64,000 nt of DNA from Salinilacustrithrix flava (GTDB taxonomy: Bacteria > Actinomycetota > Acidimicrobiia > Acidimicrobiales > Salinilacustritrichaceae): positions 124,001 through 188,000 of the forward strand of contig JAMYFF010000003.1 in assembly GCA_024128875.1 (NCBI GenBank), in the 5' to 3' direction. Both the position numbers and the translations under genes were made by a program. How positions within the stretch are numbered: position 1 is the first letter of the stretch; every line of letters begins with the position of its first letter. The notes below the pieces were generated by a model. The model searched no databases. It saw nothing but the letters and a program-made list of their open reading frames with translations, and was not told the DNA's origin. Shown here in pieces: positions 61,386 through 64,000 of the stretch.

Positions 61386-61501
61386 CTCTGCGCGCCGCAT
61401 TTTCCTGACTCGTCGTGCGGGCCTGACCACGTCTCAGTCTGAAATCGTCGCCTGCGAGGTACGCACCGCGACCAGCGTTCGACTCTGCGAGGCATGGGGG
61501 G

Positions 61502-61660
61502 CGCCTCATCCAGCAGTACCGCTCCCAGCAGGGTTGCACCCTGTTCGGGCAGGCCTTCGACATCCACTCCCCCACCAGCCGGCGCAACTGCGCGACCTGG
61601 CTGCACCGTCACGTCGAGGGCATCAACTCCCTCGCTGCAGCGGAGGACGAGGAGGAGTGA
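61502..61660 (+). pseudogene. C-terminal gene fragment without start
   Basis: The frame reads RLIQQYRSQQGCTLFGQAFD, then HSPTSRRNCATWLHRHVEGI, ending AAAEDEEE and TGA. It is protein-like but has no start codon upstream. It is probably the tail of a truncated element gene. Confidence 0.5.
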
Positions 61661-61663
61661 ACG

Positions 61664-62020
61664 ATGCCTCCCCTTCACCTACGTCAACCCGGAGGTGCGG
61701 TACTTCTCGCCCCGGACCCTCTTGCAGCCGGTGACGGCTGACGAGCTGTTCAGCTTCGACCCGGTCCAGCTCGCGGCAGGACCGTCGATGAAGCTGGACA
61801 CCCCCTCCACACCGACTGGCAACTCCCCAACGGCCTCGAGATCGTGGCGTCGGCGGTGGGACCCACGTTCACTACGGTCACGCTGCTCGCCACGAAGTTC
61901 CTCACGGTTCGTGGCTCGGACTTCGAGCCAGTGAACTTCGAGCGGTACCGGGACTCGGTCATCGCCTTCGAGGAGTACGGCGAGAAGGCCATCTCGAGCT
62001 GGGAGGGATCCCGTGGCTGA
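61664..62020 (+). pseudogene. Frameshifted gene
   Basis: One frame reads FTYVNPEVRYFSPRTLLQPV through SFDPVQLAAGPSMKLDT; homology-like sequence then continues in the frame shifted by one at a run of five C residues (61801-61805) as LHTDWQLPNGLEIVASAVGP and FEPVNFERYRDSVIAFEEYG to a TGA at 62020. Joined, they give one reasonable protein of about 115 residues. A one-base change in the C run explains the break; it may be real decay or a sequencing slip. Family not recognised. Confidence 0.5.
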
Positions 62021-62117
62021 GATCCGCGCAGGCGGCAAGCCCAACCCCCGGCAGGGCCTGAACATGGACGGCACCCCGAAGACGTCGATCACTCTCTCGA
62101 GGGGCTGCTCCTCCTGA
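62013..62117 (+). CDS. Short possible peptide gene
   Basis: 34 codons from GTG 62013, overlapping the end of the preceding broken gene (AEIRAGGKPNPRQGLNMDGT). The overlap suggests translational coupling, but the product is not recognised and the gene may also be truncated. Confidence 0.3.
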   Translation: MAEIRAGGKPNPRQGLNMDGTPKTSITLSRGCSS

Positions 62118-62235
62118 GCTACTGACGACTGGGCCGGCACCGCTCGTCGCGTCCTAGAAGAGACACTCCCCTCTTGACGGAGAGCCATTCCCCTCAGCAG
62201 TTCATCGCCTCTCCCCGATTGTCTCCGGTGCCGAG

Positions 62236-62646
62236 GTGATGCCGCCCACGCTCCAGACGACATGCGCCGAGGTCACGAACCGATTCGGCTCCTCGCAGAG
62301 GGTCGGGAACGCCTACTACTCGTTTCTTCGGGAGCTGTACGTGGTCGCACTCCTGCGAGATCGCGGCGTCGACGCTCGGTTCCACCCGCTCGCCGACGCG
62401 CTATTTCGAGTGGACCTCTGGGTTGACCGGACAAACGTCAGCTTGTTCATCGGGAACAACCTGTTCCGGTCATCGACGACAGGCTGCAAGGATCGTCCGG
62501 AACTCTTCCTGGCAGATGCGAGCCCGCCGTTTCAACATGAGTCGATCCAGCTGCCGGTCCAACACCGGTTCGGTGTTGTGCACCTGCCCGAGGTTGATGC
62601 CGTTCGAGAGTTGGCGTCCCGGCTTCCATCTAGACCGACGGCCTAA
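62236..62646 (+). CDS. Hypothetical protein
   Basis: A 136-residue protein (GTG 62236 or ATG 62239). It contains SQRVGNAYYSFLRELYVVAL, FRVDLWVDRTNVSLFIGNNL and a C-terminal VVHLPEVDAVRELA. The VDLWV/LFIGNNLFR part looks like strand patterns of nuclease-like folds, but I cannot name a family. It is convergent with vsr. Confidence 0.55.
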   Translation: MMPPTLQTTCAEVTNRFGSSQRVGNAYYSFLRELYVVALLRDRGVDARFHPLADALFRVDLWVDRTNVSLFIGNNLFRSSTTGCKDRPELFLADASPPFQHESIQLPVQHRFGVVHLPEVDAVRELASRLPSRPTA

Positions 62647-62728
62647 GGAGACGCCGGGCAGCGCTCTGCGGCTGCAGAAAGTCGTCGTTGCGTCGCATCA
62701 CCTCCCGGCGGGCCGCTGCGAGGAGTCT

Positions 62729-63121
62729 CTAGGACTCCGCTCGCACGAGCTGCTCGATTCGCCCGGCAGCTTCGGAGGGGTTTTCGTGTTCCCACACCCT
62801 GACAACACGCCAGCCCTCCTCTGAGAGCCGCTTCACGGTATCGGCGTCCCTGTCCACGTTTCCCTGAAGCTTCGCCTCCCACCAATCGGCGTTTGTCTTC
62901 GGGAAGGTGGCGTGCTGGGGACACCGATGCCAGAAGCAGCCATCAACGAACACGGCGACCTTGGCCCTGGTGAAGATGATGTCGGCGGTGCGGCGCAGTC
63001 CCGGCAGGGGACGCTGATGCAGCCGAAACCGAAGGCCTCGTCGATGAAGTTCTGAGCGCAACAGGCGCTCAGGCGACGTGTCACGGGTCGCTTGCCGGCT
63101 CATCCGGTCACCAACAGACAT
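62729..63121 (-). CDS. vsr: Very short patch repair endonuclease (Vsr)
   Basis: A 130-residue mismatch-nicking endonuclease. It has the Vsr signature: Asp47 in TADIIFTRAKVAVFVDGC, the zinc-site FVDGCFWHRCPQH and PKTNADWWEAKLQGNVDRD, plus the N-terminal SPERLLRSELHRRGLRFRL. Vsr enzymes correct T:G mismatches made by deamination of 5-methylcytosine and accompany C5 methyltransferases. ATG 63121. It is divergent from a NaeI-type restriction gene; the matching methyltransferase is probably just past the right edge. Confidence 0.9.
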   Translation of the reverse strand: MSVGDRMSRQATRDTSPERLLRSELHRRGLRFRLHQRPLPGLRRTADIIFTRAKVAVFVDGCFWHRCPQHATFPKTNADWWEAKLQGNVDRDADTVKRLSEEGWRVVRVWEHENPSEAAGRIEQLVRAES

Positions 63122-63130
63122 CGGGGTCCC

Positions 63131-63140
63131 AGCGTACGGT
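63131..63140. promoter_or_regulatory. Overlapping divergent -10 boxes of restriction and vsr genes
   Basis: AGCGTACGGT holds TACGGT on the plus strand (63135-63140, five bases before ATG 63146) and TACGCT on the minus strand (63136-63131, nine bases before ATG 63121). The two boxes share their central TA, so RNA polymerase cannot occupy both at once. Confidence 0.6.
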
Positions 63141-63145
63141 GCCCG

Positions 63146-63184
63146 ATGACTGGGTGGACCAGCTCGGAGGACGAGGATCAGTGA
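63146..63184 (+). CDS. Possible leaderless 12-codon leader peptide
   Basis: ATG 63146 begins a 12-codon frame (MTGWTSSEDEDQ) whose TGA overlaps the GTG of the restriction gene (GTGA). It starts five bases after TACGGT and contains the ribosome site of the next gene. It could couple or delay restriction-enzyme translation, or simply be the true leaderless 5' end without function. Confidence 0.4.
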   Translation: MTGWTSSEDEDQ

Positions 63185-64000
63185 CACAGATCGGTGGGTT
63201 GACCGCAGCCCAGTTCCGTCGGAAGCGGAACGCTTACCGGGTGTGGGCCCAGCCGATGGGCACGCAGCGCACGCCGAAGCCACTGCGCATGTCGAAGCCG
63301 ACCTTTCCCGACCACGTAGTCACGTCCGCTTCTCCGACGGCGGCCGTAGCGCCCGTCGCCTCTTGGCTGCTCGCCCAACCGAGTGTCCATGAGCGCTTCC
63401 GATGGGTACTGAGGGACTCGGTAGACCAGTTGCTCGACGGACAGCACACGGGTCGCTGGAACTACCTACATCTCTCTAAGACGGAGAAGACCCATCTCGG
63501 CACGATCATCGAGATCTCCCTGACGAAGGAGTTCGAGATCCCTGATGGTCACGAGCTCGACTGGCGGATCGCCGGCATCGAGGTCGACTGCAAGTTCTCG
63601 AAGGACTACGGCAAGTGGGAGATTCCGAGGGAGATGTACCTGTCTACGACTCCCGCACAACGCTCGGGCACTGCCGACCACGTCGCACTGCTTGTGTGGC
63701 TCGATGATGACCGGAGCCGGTGGGCGGCGGGGTTGCTGCAGATCACCGACGCTCTGCTGTCGGGAAGTGCCAATGGAGACGCCAAGCGGAAGTTGAACGA
63801 CACGGGTCTGAAGCAGATCCACTGGCTCTGGGGCGGGCGCCAGGACGACCTGCCACCCAACCAGCTACTCCACATGTCCGACGCTGCCCGCCAACGTGTA
63901 TTTGGGGCGAGCTCCACTAGCGGTCAGCGGCGCATCAACGTCCTACTCCGGGAGTTCAATCAGCAGCTCGTTCACCGCTCGACGGTGCTAACCGTGGCGC
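63181..64000 (+). CDS. NaeI-type (type IIE) restriction endonuclease, runs off right edge
   Basis: The 273 visible codons from GTG 63181 (GGAGG upstream) closely follow NaeI. VDQLLDGQHTGRW matches the NaeI ligase-like loop, including the Leu at the position of NaeI Leu43 (Leu84 here). The active site keeps NaeI spacing: Glu111 (GTIIEI), Asp127 (ELDWRI), Asp136 and Lys138 (EVDCKFS), equivalent to Glu70, Asp86, Asp95 and Lys97. The second DNA-binding domain is present in part (LPPNQLLHMSDAARQRVFGA). The N-terminus is about 40 residues longer than in NaeI. By homology it should cut GCCGGC after binding two sites. The C-terminus and probably the methyltransferase lie beyond the window. Confidence 0.9.
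   Translation, partial: MTQIGGLTAAQFRRKRNAYRVWAQPMGTQRTPKPLRMSKPTFPDHVVTSASPTAAVAPVASWLLAQPSVHERFRWVLRDSVDQLLDGQHTGRWNYLHLSKTEKTHLGTIIEISLTKEFEIPDGHELDWRIAGIEVDCKFSKDYGKWEIPREMYLSTTPAQRSGTADHVALLVWLDDDRSRWAAGLLQITDALLSGSANGDAKRKLNDTGLKQIHWLWGGRQDDLPPNQLLHMSDAARQRVFGASSTSGQRRINVLLREFNQQLVHRSTVLTVA

Noticed and set aside
32354..64000. A tRNA gene as the integration target
   Set aside because: I looked for T-loop-like GGTTCGAATCC stretches and cloverleaf arms near the junction and elsewhere and found none; the target is the hyuB coding sequence.
1..64000. CRISPR array
   Set aside because: No regularly spaced short repeats with unique spacers were seen; the only short repeats are the four dispersed 19-bp palindromes, the 25-bp tandem pair and intragenic modules.

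Overview
This is a high-GC actinobacterial window. Many CDS start with GTG, and many genes appear leaderless, with a TANNNT box about six bases before the start codon. The gene content (several cell-wall-binding-repeat surface proteins, DUF4214 proteins, PIG-L and GT4 envelope genes, PAS/GAF/EAL signalling) suggests an Acidimicrobiia-type organism such as an Iamia or Ilumatobacter relative. That placement is inference from content only.

Layout. 1-15.4 kb: surface-protein region. After the edge fragment of a membrane PAS sensor come three large exported CWB2 proteins, a XerC/D-like tyrosine recombinase, a small coiled-coil membrane protein, a fourth CWB2 protein and, directly upstream of it, an ECF sigma factor with a long C-terminal, probably extracytoplasmic, extension. 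15.5-20.8 kb: an envelope cluster (GT4 glycosyltransferase, UPF0104-like membrane protein, GNAT, PIG-L deacetylase) divergent from an acyltransferase-3, with a 36-base gap occupied by an inverted repeat containing a -10 box for each direction. 20.8-32 kb: host genes for a zinc-ribbon protein, an MpaB-type oxygenase with TetR, a subtilase carrying DUF4214, a GAF protein, a REC-GAF-EAL c-di-GMP phosphodiesterase, a multi-PAS hybrid kinase, a cupin/lipoprotein pair and a LuxR regulator.

At about 32.36 kb the host gene for hydantoinase B is cut: only its last 126 codons remain, and a large serine recombinase starts immediately beyond. From here to the right edge the DNA looks like an integrated element or a stack of them. 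32.4-47.8 kb holds an OLD-family ATPase/nuclease, two small cargo genes, an APH-type kinase, XRE repressors, an HNH protein and a CHC2/TOPRIM/RepA-type primase-helicase. Four copies of a 19-bp inverted repeat (TGTCTC-N7-GAGACA type) are scattered over 34.0-46.6 kb. 47.8-52.6 kb is a co-oriented trio of large serine recombinases with a YccF membrane protein inserted, flanked on both sides by recombinase debris. 53.3-55.7 kb carries two exported DUF4214 proteins, one a secreted HNH nuclease. 55.8-57.5 kb is another serine recombinase with an excisionase-like gene. 57.7-61 kb has a zinc-finger/FxLYD membrane protein, an XRE protein with a C-terminal reader-like domain and a DUF4268 protein. 61.5-62.1 kb is broken coding sequence. 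The window ends in a Vsr endonuclease divergent from a NaeI-type (type IIE) restriction endonuclease that runs off the right edge.

How it fits together: the left half is an envelope/surface and second-messenger region of the host chromosome. The right half is accessory DNA whose replication gene, repressors, six recombinase genes or remnants, and restriction/defence-like cargo indicate repeated integration at one hot spot. The most unusual structures are the serine-recombinase trio with debris, the dispersed 19-bp inverted repeats, the paired divergent promoters that share one inverted repeat, and the membrane-linked sigma factor coupled to a CWB2 gene.
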